A DNA stretch of 64,000 bases from Eremophila alpestris peregrina (lineage: Eukaryota; Chordata; Aves; Passeriformes; Alaudidae): assembly GCA_009792885.1 (NCBI GenBank), contig WMCF01000025.1, positions 10,132,123 through 10,196,122 of the forward strand, read 5' to 3'. Made by a program: the position numbers and the translations under genes. Of the stretch, positions 12,601 to 24,406 are shown in pieces (the first letter of the stretch is position 1; each line of letters starts with the position of its first letter). The notes beneath the pieces are model-generated. The model saw nothing but the letters and a program-made list of their open reading frames with translations. It was not told the DNA's origin and searched no databases.

Positions 12601-12855
12601 GCATAGAATTGTAGAATTCTTTATGTTGGAAAAGATCCTTAGGGTCATCATAGAATCATAGAATCAATGAATTGTTAAGGTTGGAAAAGAGAGAATAATT
12701 TTAGATTGGAAAAGACCTTGAAGATCATCAAGTCTAACCATATCCACTGTTGGCCATGCCCACCAATAAACCACATCTACAAGACTTTTAAATAGCTCCA
12801 GGGATGTGACTCCACCACTTCCCCGAGCAGCCTATTCCAGTGCTTAATTACCCTC
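12601..12855 (-). mobile_element. CR1 LINE 3' end(s), antisense, left of LTR insertion
   Basis: Antisense CR1 with the inverted tail (CATAGAATCATAGAATC at about 12649) and the blocks 'aagaccttgaagatcatcaag' and 'actccaccacttccccgagca'. It continues across the LTR at 12856-13520 into 13526-13780. Two further tail-like starts lie just left of and within it: CATAGAATTGTAGAATTC at 12603, and a repeated TTGGAAAAGA block at 12682 and 12708. This suggests that more than one CR1 3' end is stacked here. Confidence 0.88.
12851..12855. repeat. Target-site duplication, left copy (CCCTC)
   Basis: The five bases CCCTC directly precede the TG start of the LTR and are repeated at 13521-13525 directly after its CA end. 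Removing the LTR plus one copy restores a continuous antisense CR1 sequence, which confirms the insertion boundaries. Confidence 0.85.
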
Positions 12856-13520
12856 TGTCCTAGGGTGACGTTATGATGTTTGCATCCCCGATCATCTGTG
12901 GAATTTGTGTGGGATGTTGTATTCTGTGCACTGTGGTGTTGGGTCTGGGGGGAGGCACAGTTTTTTTCCAAAGGCTCTGCTCCTCTGAGTAACCTTGAAC
13001 GTCTGGAGTTCTTGATAACAGTATGAGACGGAGAAGTTTTTTCTTTTTTTTCCCTTTTAGCAGCTTGCTTTTGCTTCTGCTTCTGCTTCTTTAGTTAGTT
13101 AGCATAGCTAGCCAGTTTTTTCCTTCGACTTTCTTTTTTTTCCTTTTTTCGCCTTTCCCTGGAATTGTTCTAATCTCTCTGGACTGTGAACACGGGGGAG
13201 CGCTGGAGGGCTCGCACCTGGGACCCACCAAGATCCACCTTGTGCAGCAACTTCTCCCGGCACCAGAGAGACTGAGAATACAGCCACCATCTTCAGGGGA
13301 GACCTTCTTTCTGAATTTCATCAGCTCTCCAGAGTAGCACAAAGTCCTTGTCATCGGGTATTGTTCAATTTATTGCGCTGGGGAGTGCTCGACTTGTTGA
13401 ATAAAGAGGTTTTTTCCACTTCTCTCTGAGGAAGTTATTCCCAAACAGGCTGGGGGTAGGGGGGAAGGGCGGGAGAGCCCCTTAATAGGTATTCTCCCAA
13501 AGTTGCCGTAAACCAGAACA
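12856..13520 (+). mobile_element. Solo LTR of an endogenous retrovirus, 665 bp
   Basis: The element starts TGTCCTAGGGTGACG and ends AACCAGAACA, the canonical TG...CA ends of an LTR. It is bounded by the 5-bp duplication CCCTC. An AATAAA polyadenylation signal at 13400-13405 places the transcription direction on the plus strand. The GC content is much higher than in the neighbourhood, with long pyrimidine tracts (13037-13060, 13131-13150). No internal retroviral genes flank it, so it is a solo LTR left by recombination between two LTRs. A 5-bp duplication is typical of ERVL-type and some other retroviral integrases. I do not assign a named family. The open frames at 13091-13354 and 13108-13290 on the reverse strand are incidental. 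Confidence 0.88.
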
Positions 13521-13525
13521 CCCTC

Positions 13526-13780
13526 TTGGTGAAAACTCTTTTTACAATATCCAATCTAAAACTCCCCGGGCACAGCTTGAGGCCATTTCATCTTGTCCCA
13601 CCTATTGTTGCCCAGGAGAAGAGACCAATCCCCACTTGGATACAACCTACTGTCAGGTAGATGTGAAAAGAAAAAAGGACACCCCTGAGCCTCCTTTTCT
13701 CGAGGCCAAACAACCCCAGCTCCCTCAGCTGCTCCTCACAGGACTTGTTCTTTAAATCCTTCACTAGCTTTATTACCCAT
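13526..13780 (-). mobile_element. CR1 LINE, antisense, right of LTR insertion
   Basis: Continuation of the CR1 begun before the LTR. The block 'tatccaatctaaaactccccg', then 'cttgaggccatttcatcttgtccc', 'gagaagagaccaatccccact' and 'agctgctcctcacaggacttgttct' follow the normal order of antisense CR1. It fades at about 13780. The 5-bp target copy (13521-13525) lies immediately before it. Confidence 0.87.
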
Positions 13781-16738
13781 AGACATACAAATGCATTTCA
13801 TTGAACTAAAAAAAAAAAAAAATGCTAAGAAGAGTTTATCCCAGGGGATGCTAGTTGGTTTCAGTGGAAGTCCCAATGAGGCATCCACACTATCATGGTA
13901 GATTTGGAATTCTTACAGAGCAGAGGTATTCATAAACCATACATGAGCATAACTGTTCAAATATACATAGATGTGAACATTTTCAAAGCTAAATCTTTTC
14001 CTCTGCTTATAAATTATTTGCAGATAGACATTCTTTCCCTTTGCAATTTTAATGGAATTTTACAGCAAGTTTTAAATACTGGTTCATTTTTCACTCTGAA
14101 AATTTTCACTATAGAATATTTGCTTTTTTTCTATTTTTAATTGCTGTTAATGGTGTGCTATTCCATTGATTACATTAATTTAATAAAAATGTGTTCTGCA
14201 AAAGCATTCTCATACTCATAATTTTAAATACTGTGTTGATTATAAGACTTCCTAAAAATGTCTAAAACCAGCAAAAATGTCATGAATTTGCAAGTAATCA
14301 TTTCATTTTCCCACTAGCGCTCTTGAAAGCAAAAAGTGTGTTAGCCAAACATTTATAAACTGAGATACAAAAAATCTAATGGATATCAGTAAAACATATT
14401 TACATTTTTATATTTCTCTGAACTATTTATGGATGTATAGTATTCATTTTTGCTTTTTCTTGATATTTAACACACTTTCTCTGATTTTGCAACATAATTA
14501 GTGCAAAATATATTTTACTGTAATTTTTGGTCAATAAAAAAATATTTTGCTAAGGCTATTGTTGCTTTTCTCATACACTGATTTTTGTCTTGGGAAAATA
14601 AAAAAACAAAGCTTGTCCTGCTATACCATCTTGCTGGGGAGAAAAACCCCTCTTTTGCTTGTGTATTTCCACATTGATGTGTTTGATTGTTCTTTCTAAC
14701 CATCACTTTTCAACTAATCTTTTTCTTTTTTCTTTTTTCTTTCTCTTCAAATGCTAATGAAAAAGCCAAAAATTGGGAAAAAAGTGTCATGTTACATAAT
14801 GAAATGCTGCAATGTGTGAAAATTATAACACAAAAAATTACTAGAAAAAATAGGATTTTTTAAAGTAATGCCCTGTATGAACAGTTTTTTCTGCAAGTTT
14901 AATAGAAACTAAATGCTCCACAGAAAGCTAACACCATACAATTCACAGGGTAACCAAAAAGGGATTTCAGAGCAGTGATAATAAGGTAAAATTGATGTTT
15001 CACAAAAATGTCATCTTTCCTGCTCAGGGATACAGTATGTCAGTATAAATAAGTTCACAGGGTCAGTAAATGTAAGAACAATTGATGATATTACAGGGAA
15101 AGTAGAGTTCTCTTCTGGGATATAGTTTATAGCAGTAGTGGGGAACAGCTAGAATTGAAAATCACTCAGAATCAAAGTACAAATTCTTATTTGCAAAATT
15201 ATTTATTTAAATAAAGGAAGAAAGATGTATCTAGAACCCTGCAAAGAGTAGGAAAGCTGTTATAGTCTGAGCTCAACTTTTCCCCCTTGTCACATTGATG
15301 TATTTGCACACCTACTCTGCAATGAGACCTGTAATTATTGCTATTAACAACACAGGTAAAAAAAGGGTACAGCACCAGTGTTTCTCTGGTGGAGAAAATA
15401 AAGCTTTTTCCTTTGCTGTTTAAGGTTTTAAAAATATTAATCACTCCTATTTCCATTAGCAACTCTGGGAAAATGCATGCACCAACTGTTGCATTTTTCT
15501 GAAAAACTTTTTTACTTTATGGGAAAGTGCCATTTCACTTTATACTTGCAGTGCCATGGAAATTGCACACACAGATCTGAGGTTTGTAGGCTAAGCTAAT
15601 TATTTGTGCTCTAAAAAGACACAACCACTAGACATGACTCATCAGTCCTTTATTACAGCACATGCAGACAGACAGCCACCATATCGTTACATAAGCCTTT
15701 GCTTTAAACAAAACTGCAAAACTGCAAAATTAAACCAGGAATGACAGCAAAACAGGTAAGAGGATAAGATTTCAAAAAATAACAGAAATGGAAACAGAGC
15801 TCTAGAATAGCATTGTATGAGGTTATTGTTTTAAAGAGAACTGTGTAAGAATTTCTGAAAAAAATCTCTCTTATTCCACGTCCTGGTGGATACAAGTCCC
15901 ATGAAATTTAGGGAATAAAGAAGCAGTAAGAGAGAAGTTCATGCAGATACTAGCTGTCCAAAAATTACTACTAATCTGGTGCATAAAAGAAGTAGAAAGA
16001 TGATTGTACGAGTCGAGGACTCAGAACAACCTTTTATTCCAGCTTTGGACTGTTAGAAGTATCCTTTTTAGTCCCACATTATAATGAACTCTTAAGGAGG
16101 GCCTCTCACATACTGAGTCACTTTTTGTAAATTTCTGTTAGGTGAGAGATTGGAACCCAGGACAAGTCACATAATATCTTTCAAATCTCCTCCACTCACT
16201 GTAAATGTCTTTTTGAGAAGGATAACTAACAAATTTTCTTGAGTGTTGAATCCTCAGAACCTTAAACAAAAATCACTCAAAGCTCAAGTATCCTAAGAAA
16301 GTGGAATTCTTTCCCTTTATAACTGACAATTCAGAGTAGCCTAAGCCAGATGGACCATGCACAGTTGACTAAACTACTGGTATGGGGGCTTATTTTATTA
16401 TTTTGGTTTTGTTTTTGTTGGTGAGTTATGTATAGTAACTTGCTCATTTTTCATCTTGTTCACATAAAATATAATTCCTCCAGATGTGGAAAAATCACCT
16501 GCATGTGTACCTCTTTACAATGGCTACTTTTTGTCACAGACATACAGGGTAGCCTGTGCTTTTTATGTGTATCATTGAGTACCTTAAGGGCACTCTAAGG
16601 TGACAGATGCAGCAGAACCACAGACCTAAACCTCCAGTTTCCTTCTCCGATTGTACAAAATGCTTTTTTGATGCAAAGAAGCAAAATTATTGTCGACAGA
16701 ATATATTTCATGCTGTGGTTAGCAGTATGATAAGAATT
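13781..16738. other. AT-rich non-coding interval
   Basis: No recognised repeats, exons or RNAs. It contains a poly(A) run at 13808-13822 and an AT-rich stretch at 14100-14560 with many TTTTTA/AATAAA strings. All open frames are under 90 codons and unremarkable. Confidence 0.5.
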
Positions 16739-17080
16739 ATCATAGAATCATATAAAATATAAAAGCTTGGGTTGTAAAGGATCTTAAATATCATCTAGTT
16801 CCAACCCCCATGCCATGGGCAGGGATGCCACCTACTAGATCAGATTGCCCAGGAACCCATCCCACCTGGCCTTGAACACTTCCAGGGATGGGTCATTCAC
16901 AGCTTCTCTGGGCAACCTGTTCTAGAGCCTCACTACCCAGTGAGTAAATAATTTCTTCCTAACATCCAATCAAAATCTCTCCATTTTAAAAAATTTGAAA
17001 CTATCCCTATGAGTGGGCAAAGTTTTATGCCTTCAGTTTTCCGGCATTTGAAGACTGGTGTCTTTTCTTTTTCCATTTGA
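16739..17080 (-). mobile_element. CR1 LINE 3' portion, antisense
   Basis: Starts with the inverted tail ATCATAGAATCATATAAAAT. The characteristic 'tcatctagttccaaccccca', 'gccatgggcagggatgccacc', 'ggccttgaacacttccaggga' and 'tctgggcaacctgttctagag' blocks follow in the order of an avian CR1 3' end. Length is about 340 bp, 5'-truncated. The right end near 17080 is approximate. Confidence 0.92.
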
Positions 17081-17329
17081 GTTGTGATGAGCCTTAAAAA
17101 CGAAGCTTTCTTCACATCTGTGAATATAGGACATCTTTGGATACTCTAAGAGAAATAAAAAAGTGTTATGCCCTACTTTATGCAAACTGAAAAATGGGTA
17201 CTGACTACCACCACAGAGTCCTCCCTCTATCTCAGTCCAGGAGTGTCAGCAAGATATTTTCTTGCAACAAGGCAATTAGCTTATACTGATGCCTTTTCCC
17301 TGGTCCTAAAAATTAAGAGCCAGACACTT
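17081..17329. other. Non-coding, unassigned
   Basis: Sequence between the CR1 and the LTR-like stretch. No independent feature is seen. It may belong to the same unclassified repeat as the next entry, since the edges of that entry are uncertain. Confidence 0.4.
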
Positions 17330-17830
17330 TTAAGGGATAAAGGGTTTTTAGTTTGGTATGTAATAAGGATCCTTATGGTGCACCACTTGGTGGCCAAGGT
17401 GGGATGCACTGACATGTGTGCACATGATAGATCATGTGTACAATTTTATAGACCTTAAAAATTAGCATATCTAACAAAGATGCCCCAATGAGAGGCTTGA
17501 CTGAATAGCATTGATATCCTCTCACTTTGAGTAATTCCCCCCTGTAAACCAAACCTTAATTTACAGAATATATTCTAGAGAGGATCTCGATATCTCAAGA
17601 TAGCGTAGGTCTTTTTGGCCTGCAGCCGCAAGGCCTCCAGGATCTTTGGTCTCCTGGCCTAATGGAATGCTAGGATTATGCTAATTTATCAGATTTAAGG
17701 AATTACAGGTACGCATGCTAAGAGTACTGAGGATACATGAATGGTATATAAAAGAAAAGGCAAAAAAATCATCTTGACGTCAATAAAATGACTTTAAAAA
17801 AGTAATCTTATAATTAAAGGATGAGTGCAG
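17330..17830 (+). mobile_element. Possible old LTR or unclassified repeat
   Basis: This stretch differs from its surroundings in composition, with GC-richer blocks such as the one at 17615-17660 (GCCTGCAGCCGCAAGG). It carries a good TATA-like box (GGTATATAAAAG at 17744-17755) followed about 50 bp later by CAATAAAATG at 17782-17791, the promoter plus polyadenylation spacing of a retroviral LTR. I cannot identify TG/CA ends or a target duplication, and I do not recognise the family. It may equally be an unrelated GC-richer island. Confidence 0.25.
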
Positions 17831-19250
17831 TTCTGATGGGAATGTCAGCATGCAGTTTAAATTCTGCTGTGGCATCAGATCACATGATGGAGCAAAGTAG
17901 GAGGCCTAGATTGTAGGATATAATAACATCTGAGTCTTCTCAGTAAAACAACACTCCTGCTTAATCTGGGCTAACGTGATTATACAAGAACAGGCATGCC
18001 AAGTTCTACTATAACACCATTATTTTCTTTGCATTTGTACTTCACATAGGTATACAGTAAAGTTATATTAACCTTGTTCTTAAACTGGTGTTAGAAAAAC
18101 TTTCGTCTCTGTAAATTTATAAGGTAAATTCCCACTTCCACTTACTCTTCGCAAACTGAGGCGTATATTTATAAATCTATCATTGGTCCATCAAAAATAT
18201 TTAAACTTTGACTATTATTCTTAGTGTTAATGACATGAATATCAATTTATCACTGCTCTAATCTATATAGATTTATCAGATGACAAGTCAAGCTGTCTGG
18301 CATACTAAAGAAACCTGTGCTGTTTGTCCTTGGCCAAAAATGCCAGATGTGTTAGATTCAACCTGGTGTTAAATATTTTGTGTAAGATTGACAACTCTGC
18401 CCTTCAGTGTTCTTAGGAAGTTTGTATTCTTTCATTCTTGGTAGAGTTAAAAACTGACCACAAGTAAGAAATGGCACATACCTCATTCTTTCACTCTCTC
18501 TCCAGCCTCTTTTATCTGGGTGAGCTCCCCAGATGTTCTGGCTTGTATGCAAGTGCACATATGTGGTAGGGCCCCATGGAAACATCTACTTAATAACTAA
18601 AAGCAACTAAAAAAGAGAGAGATGGAAAGGTAGAAAAGTTTTGTTAAAACTGTTGAGAATGTATTACTTTTTGACATCAAAAAACCGTCCGTAGAACGAC
18701 CCAACCAAGCTGATAATGTTGCAGCTTGCAGAACAAGACTTTAGATTGATTCCTGAACAAGGAATACTGAGATACTGAGAACAAGATAGTTTATTATTTC
18801 TGTAGTTTTCTGGATTGTTCTGCACAACTACAGTGAAAACTCAATTAATCATTATGTCACTACAAAGTTAAGCCTGTTTTACTTCAGCAGTTTCATTGAG
18901 TTACCCTGACAAATCAGAACCCTGAAGATTGGAAGCTACTGTAAAGGTCCATCTGTTGGACTGAATCACACCCTCTGCAAAACAAGAACAGCTGTTGACT
19001 ACAGAAAATTAACTTCAAATCTTTTTGCACTGTACTAGATTGACTCCTGTTAAGAGGTATAATAAGCAAATCAAGACCTTACAAGGACGACTTTCCTCAC
19101 TACTGTGTTATTGTGTAATTGAAAAAGCATAACAGAACCTCTGAAGAAATGAAGAAATGAATAGGTTTGAGGATCTTGTTCTAAGACTATCACTAGCACT
19201 GAAACAGTTTGAGAGAAAAACACAATTAAAAAAAAACAACTTTACTGTCC
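17831..19250. other. Non-coding interval
   Basis: No gene or repeat recognised. Short reverse frames such as 18358-18585 show no known domain. Confidence 0.5.
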
Positions 19251-19300
19251 CAGATAATCTTTAAAGTTCTTTCAAGCTGCACTGTTCTGTGATTCTGTAA
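19251..19300 (+). mobile_element. CR1 3' terminus remnant, sense
   Basis: The block CAGATAATCTTTAAAGTTCT followed by TTCAAGCTGCACTG and ending TTCTGTGATTCTGTAA matches the last 50 bp of CR1 elements, which end in tandem ATTCTGTG copies. Upstream of it only an A-rich tract remains, so the insert is extremely 5'-truncated. Confidence 0.7.
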
Positions 19301-22139
19301 GCAGAATAAAATCACTGTGTACCAGCATTTTGTTTCTTAGAAGTACTTCACAAGATACAAAATAAATTAAAAGAAATTTGAAGTGTCACAAACATGAAAA
19401 TTTATATTATAGACAGTAATATGAGGAACATACATGTGTTGATGTTAGGATATGAAAGAGGACAGGAATCTTGAAAGCAAATTCAAGACATTATGAGAAA
19501 TGTTTGTTTACAGAGTAATCACTTAAATTAGGCACAAATAGAAATGTGCTCATTTTCATTTGAAAAATTCTGGTGGGAAGAAAGTAAAACATAATCACCT
19601 AAAAAAAGCAAAAGTGTTTTAGAGCACTGAATTCCACTAAAACTTTAAAGTCTTACAAATGATATATATAAAGCAAAACAGTTTGTTTCCTTGTGTCCTC
19701 ATTTGATACCAACCTTTTAGTGAGGCATAGAACAATTTTTAACAGGCACAAGCTTCATGAAGAAAGTTATTAAACTTCTATATTAATTTGAGATTTTTAT
19801 AATACACACAAGTAAACCAAATCTTGCATTAGTTAAGTATGGTCACAAACTATAAACCAGCATAGCATCTTATTATGTGTTAATAGGATTTCTGCAATAG
19901 CCACCCTGTCTCCCTTATTATGAAGCAAAACAAGCCTACCTTATTAAAATTTCCATTTAATTAGAAACACAACTTCTATCTTTATGAAAAATCTACAAAA
20001 AGTTGAAATTACCTTAGAAAAAATTTTTAGTAACAACTGTGAGTTTTTCATCTCTCGTTCAACATTTTCATTTCAGTTCCTTCTGATATCTCTCACCAAT
20101 GTAGTGAAGGAGGACTGCAGGAAAAAACCCACTTCTTCCAGAGGATCCTATAAAAAGTCTGGGGCAATGAACTATGGATATGTTGACTATTACAGTACGT
20201 AGACCTCAGATCAGATCAGTTACAGAAGCACCATGAGAAACCAGCAGCACAAATGTGGTTCATCTAGGGTATCAAACACACAGAGAAAACCTAATCTAGT
20301 CTTTTTGTAAAGATTTATTTTGTAAAAATTTTAACAACAGAATTACAAATTCAACATAAACTCAAGTCCTGCAAGCAATAACTTTACAAAAGTGAATGAA
20401 ATCAGAAGTATTTAAGTCAGGACCTATGTAATAATCTCCCGTCTTTCTTCAAGTTTATTAAGCTTTGTCCTAATCTGTACCCTGTATTTTGTGAGAAAGA
20501 AGTGTGAGAAAAAAAAATAAATCAACTCAGAATTTTTAATAGTTAAAAGAGTACATTCCCAATGGTGCCATCACAAGCACAGCCTCTGTGAAACCAAAGG
20601 TCAGGCTGACAGTTGGTAGGAAAAGAATCGCATGGCTGGAGATTCATGACAAGGGTGTCTTCAGGGCTGGAAAACAGAAGGCTACAACATTTCTTCCTTT
20701 ATCCCTCTATTTACTGTTCAGTCTTCAGACAAAAATATCCTTGGGCTTTGCCTTGCTTTCCAGGGATTTACTGTGATCTTTCATGGACCACAGGAGGATT
20801 CTTAGCCTATCATTCTGGAAGATCGGAAAATGCCAAGGTTGGTCAGGTTCCTTAACTCGTCCTTCAAGAGTATAAATTCTGTGTGTACAAAGGAAGACTT
20901 TGCTTTATAATTTTTAAAAGTCTGTGACAACAGAGAAGAGATGACCAAATTACTTCTAATTATTCTTATATGAAATTTTTAGATGGAATTTCATAAGGTG
21001 CTTGTTTGGGGTTTTTTGTTGGTATTGCTAGATTAAAGGTTATAATGTCTCTGATTTAGTAAATTAATATCCTCTGCCCTTTCTTATCACATTACACTTA
21101 GTATTACAAATTAAGAGATAATTTAAGTAAAAAACAAACAATAAATATCTCTGACTTCTAGCAGGATAAAAAAAAAATGCAGTTTAAGAGATTTTCAGGG
21201 CAATGTTTTATTTAAATACCCAGCAATGCCCAGCGATGTTCATTGGTAAGAAAATCAATACTTGAAATCAGGATTAAGCCCCAAGAATAATTTTATCTGT
21301 TTCTTGAATCTACATAATGTAAACTTACAAAATAGCATCAAAAAATAATTTTTTTTCTGGTACTTAGAAATTTCTGAGACCATTTTGGAAGGGTGATCAC
21401 AGAATCACAGTTTTCACAGAATTATTTATTTCCTGTCATCTGTATGGAATATTTTGGCTGCAACAGTTTTTCTAATTACACAGAACTAAAAAAAGAAGCA
21501 AAGTAGTCCTGCATCTTCCCCTGTTACTCTGTCATGCAACCTTCAGCTGCATAGTGGAGTTAACTGCAAGAGCCACTTTGAATCATACAGAATGAATAAA
21601 CTTGCAGCAATAAATGTTAGTGATAGACTTACTAACAACTTCCCTCTCCCCACAGTAATTAGCAAAACTCCCCAACTTCTGAGCTGCATTGTTTGAAACT
21701 CTTACATATTTTTAGAAAGCCTTCATTAATCTGCATAGTGCCCAAAGCCATGTAGTTTTCCATCTTTTGTTTGGCTAAAATTCCTTTTCTTCATGGAGGC
21801 TCATGCAATTAGGAAATACACAATTTCCATGCAGAATGACTGAGAAGCCCCTCTAGAGAAATAAAGCTTCGAAGAAGTAAAAAAATTATTTTCAGAAATT
21901 TTTCCCTTCTTTCTTGTGATGACTTTTTTTTTCTTTGCAGGACATCTGCACTGACATTTAAATGAGGATCAAAAAAGAAGAGGTAAGTAGTTATTATTTG
22001 ATTGACTATCAGTCTCAAAATTGTTGCATATCAAAATAAAATATTTTGGCACTCTACATGAGCAATTTTCCTAAAGAGAAAGCTGTCTTGTTAAGAGCCA
22101 GAACTTTACTACGTTTGGAAATGCAAATAGTGGAAATGC

Positions 22140-22260
22140 AAACCATGTTACAAACAAAAAACCCTAAAAAAACCCCAATAAATAATAAAGGCACAAACAA
22201 AACAAAACAAACAAGCAATAAAAACAACAAAAACTCACAAAAAAAGCCAAAACAAAGAGA
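22140..22260. repeat. A/C-rich low-complexity tract
   Basis: About 120 bp dominated by A with scattered C and few G or T (AAACAAAACAAACAAGC-type runs). The translated lysine/asparagine/threonine-rich string in 22046-22276 is a by-product of this composition and not a protein. Similar tracts recur in the window. Confidence 0.8.
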
Positions 22261-24380
22261 ATATAACTTCTATTAAAATTGAAGTTTTAGCAGCACTTTC
22301 TTAGTCTCATAGTCAATCTCCCCTTTAACATTTCTTTGTGACTGGAACAGCAAAAATTAGAAGGAAAGAATAAGGTAACCATTGCACCTGGTGTGACCAT
22401 CAAAATTTTATAATCATTTATGTTTCCAAATTTCATATATCAAAATAGAAGTATTGTCATTGTCACTACTAATATTCTTCAATTTCCTTATTTTTGTGGA
22501 GGCTTAGACCCCATAATAATTGAGTTTATTTCCTTCTCATTTCTTCTGGTTTGCCCCAGTTGATATTCAGATTTCTGAAAAGTGACTGCAAATCTACTGG
22601 AATTGTGAGGTAATGCATTTCATAGCTTTGTGTTCAAAAAACATGGAAAAAAATAGGAAGGCCTTCTTAAGTAACATGGAGAAAACAGCCTACAGGCATG
22701 AAGGATGTGAGAGAGGAGGAAAAATAATATATTCATTTTATTTAATGTAAAAAATTGATTTCTTTTGAAGACCGGCCATAAATAAAACCTTGTTTTTCCA
22801 AACAAAGGTTGGTTGCAGGAATACTTGCAGACTTAAAAACTTAATGTTTTTCAAACTGTGAACCTATTTAAAAAAGACCAAATGATGAGAAGTTGTCTGG
22901 TTGTTATCTATTGAAGGGATAAACAACATGTCTGATTACTCCTTAGAACATAATGCACTTTGACTCTATAGTTTATGCTAGATGGAACCATACAGACTCT
23001 TGGGTTTTGCTGAGGATTATTTAATAACACTTAGTCTTTCATCTTACTTATATTCTTGACAAGACAAAGTACACAATAGCTGTTGAAAAGTACATTTATT
23101 TTTTAAAGATGTTGAAATTTTTCTTATCTCTGTAATGAAAAGTTGCACAGATATCATGCATTCAAGGTGTTAAATGTCTATTTGTTTCTGTCATGGCACT
23201 ACAACAGCGTTAGGCACTATGTGGAGCTGCCAGAGGCATTGCATCTATGGTAAATAGATGTAATAATATATGGCCACTAGAGAAAAATTAGTTCCACATG
23301 CCATTTTCACAGTTTGTATCATGCCATGGAGTAGGAAGTTAGCTTCAGCAAGGTCTGTCATAAGCAAACCTTGATGGCTATATGGGAAAAATGAAAAAAG
23401 TAACATTAGAAAATTTTCACATCAAGACATTTTACTTTCTGTATATCATTTTAGAAACTGACAGGACTTCAGTGTTTTCCAGTATGTTTACATAAATATA
23501 TGTGCAAATTCCAGCAATTTAATTTCATCAACAAGGAAAATTAAAATCCCATTAAGTTACATAACTGAAAATCCCGATTGCTTAGAATTGTATTTTTTAC
23601 CATAATTTAAAAATACCTTGCAAAAAACTTTTATTGGATTTGATGCTGAATATTTCAGTTTCTTCTTTTCCCTCTTAGTTTTGCATTTCAACTTTTTAAC
23701 TTCTCCACAGCAACTTAAGAAATGCAACATTAATATTTACACTGTCTGTGAGAATGCCTTAAAAATTTTCTCTGTGTATCAGACACTACTGATACATTTG
23801 ATGAAAGTTTATTCACAGTACAGTCTAGACTGAATTTTAATGCTATAAAAAAATACTACACTGCTATAATCAGAAACTGTGAGACCACAAGTGACAATGA
23901 TAATTATGGTGGGTGTCTTTAAGTCACAACTAATTTCTGTTCTGCTTACCTACATAATTTAACCTTGATGTGACAAGGCCACCATTCTCCAAGTAATGGC
24001 AGCAGAGGAGGAAGTGACAATTTTTATTATATTTTATGATTAAGACGTTTGCCAAATGGGAGTTCAGATGTAATCTAACCTGTCATTTAATTTAGGTGAC
24101 CCATTAACCAACAGAAGCTGGCAGCACTGTCGTTGTACAACCTGTGAGCAGAATATATTCTACACAGTGATTGCAACTAACATTATGTAGTTTAGTGAAG
24201 GTTGTACTAACCACTGCTAGACAAGAACTTCATTATTATCATTCAGCCACAGGTTATAAATATGTGCCATTCAACCATGTCGATTTTGTTCAGTAGGTTT
24301 GCCTTTGGAAACCTAAGGGCTATTCCAAGCATTTAAGACTGAGACAGGACACAGGCTGAAGCTGACCAGAACACGGTATT

Positions 24381-24406
24381 TTCCAAATTCCAAATTCCAA
24401 ATTCCA
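24381..24406. repeat. Short tandem repeat (TTCCAAA), about 3.7 copies
   Basis: The 7-bp unit TTCCAAA is repeated three full times followed by TTCCA, without mismatches. It is too short to classify beyond a minisatellite-like slip repeat. Confidence 0.85.

Noticed and set aside
21396..21425. CR1 antisense tail
   Set aside because: ATCACAGAATCACAG resembles the inverted CR1 terminus, but nothing after it follows CR1, so support is insufficient for a feature.
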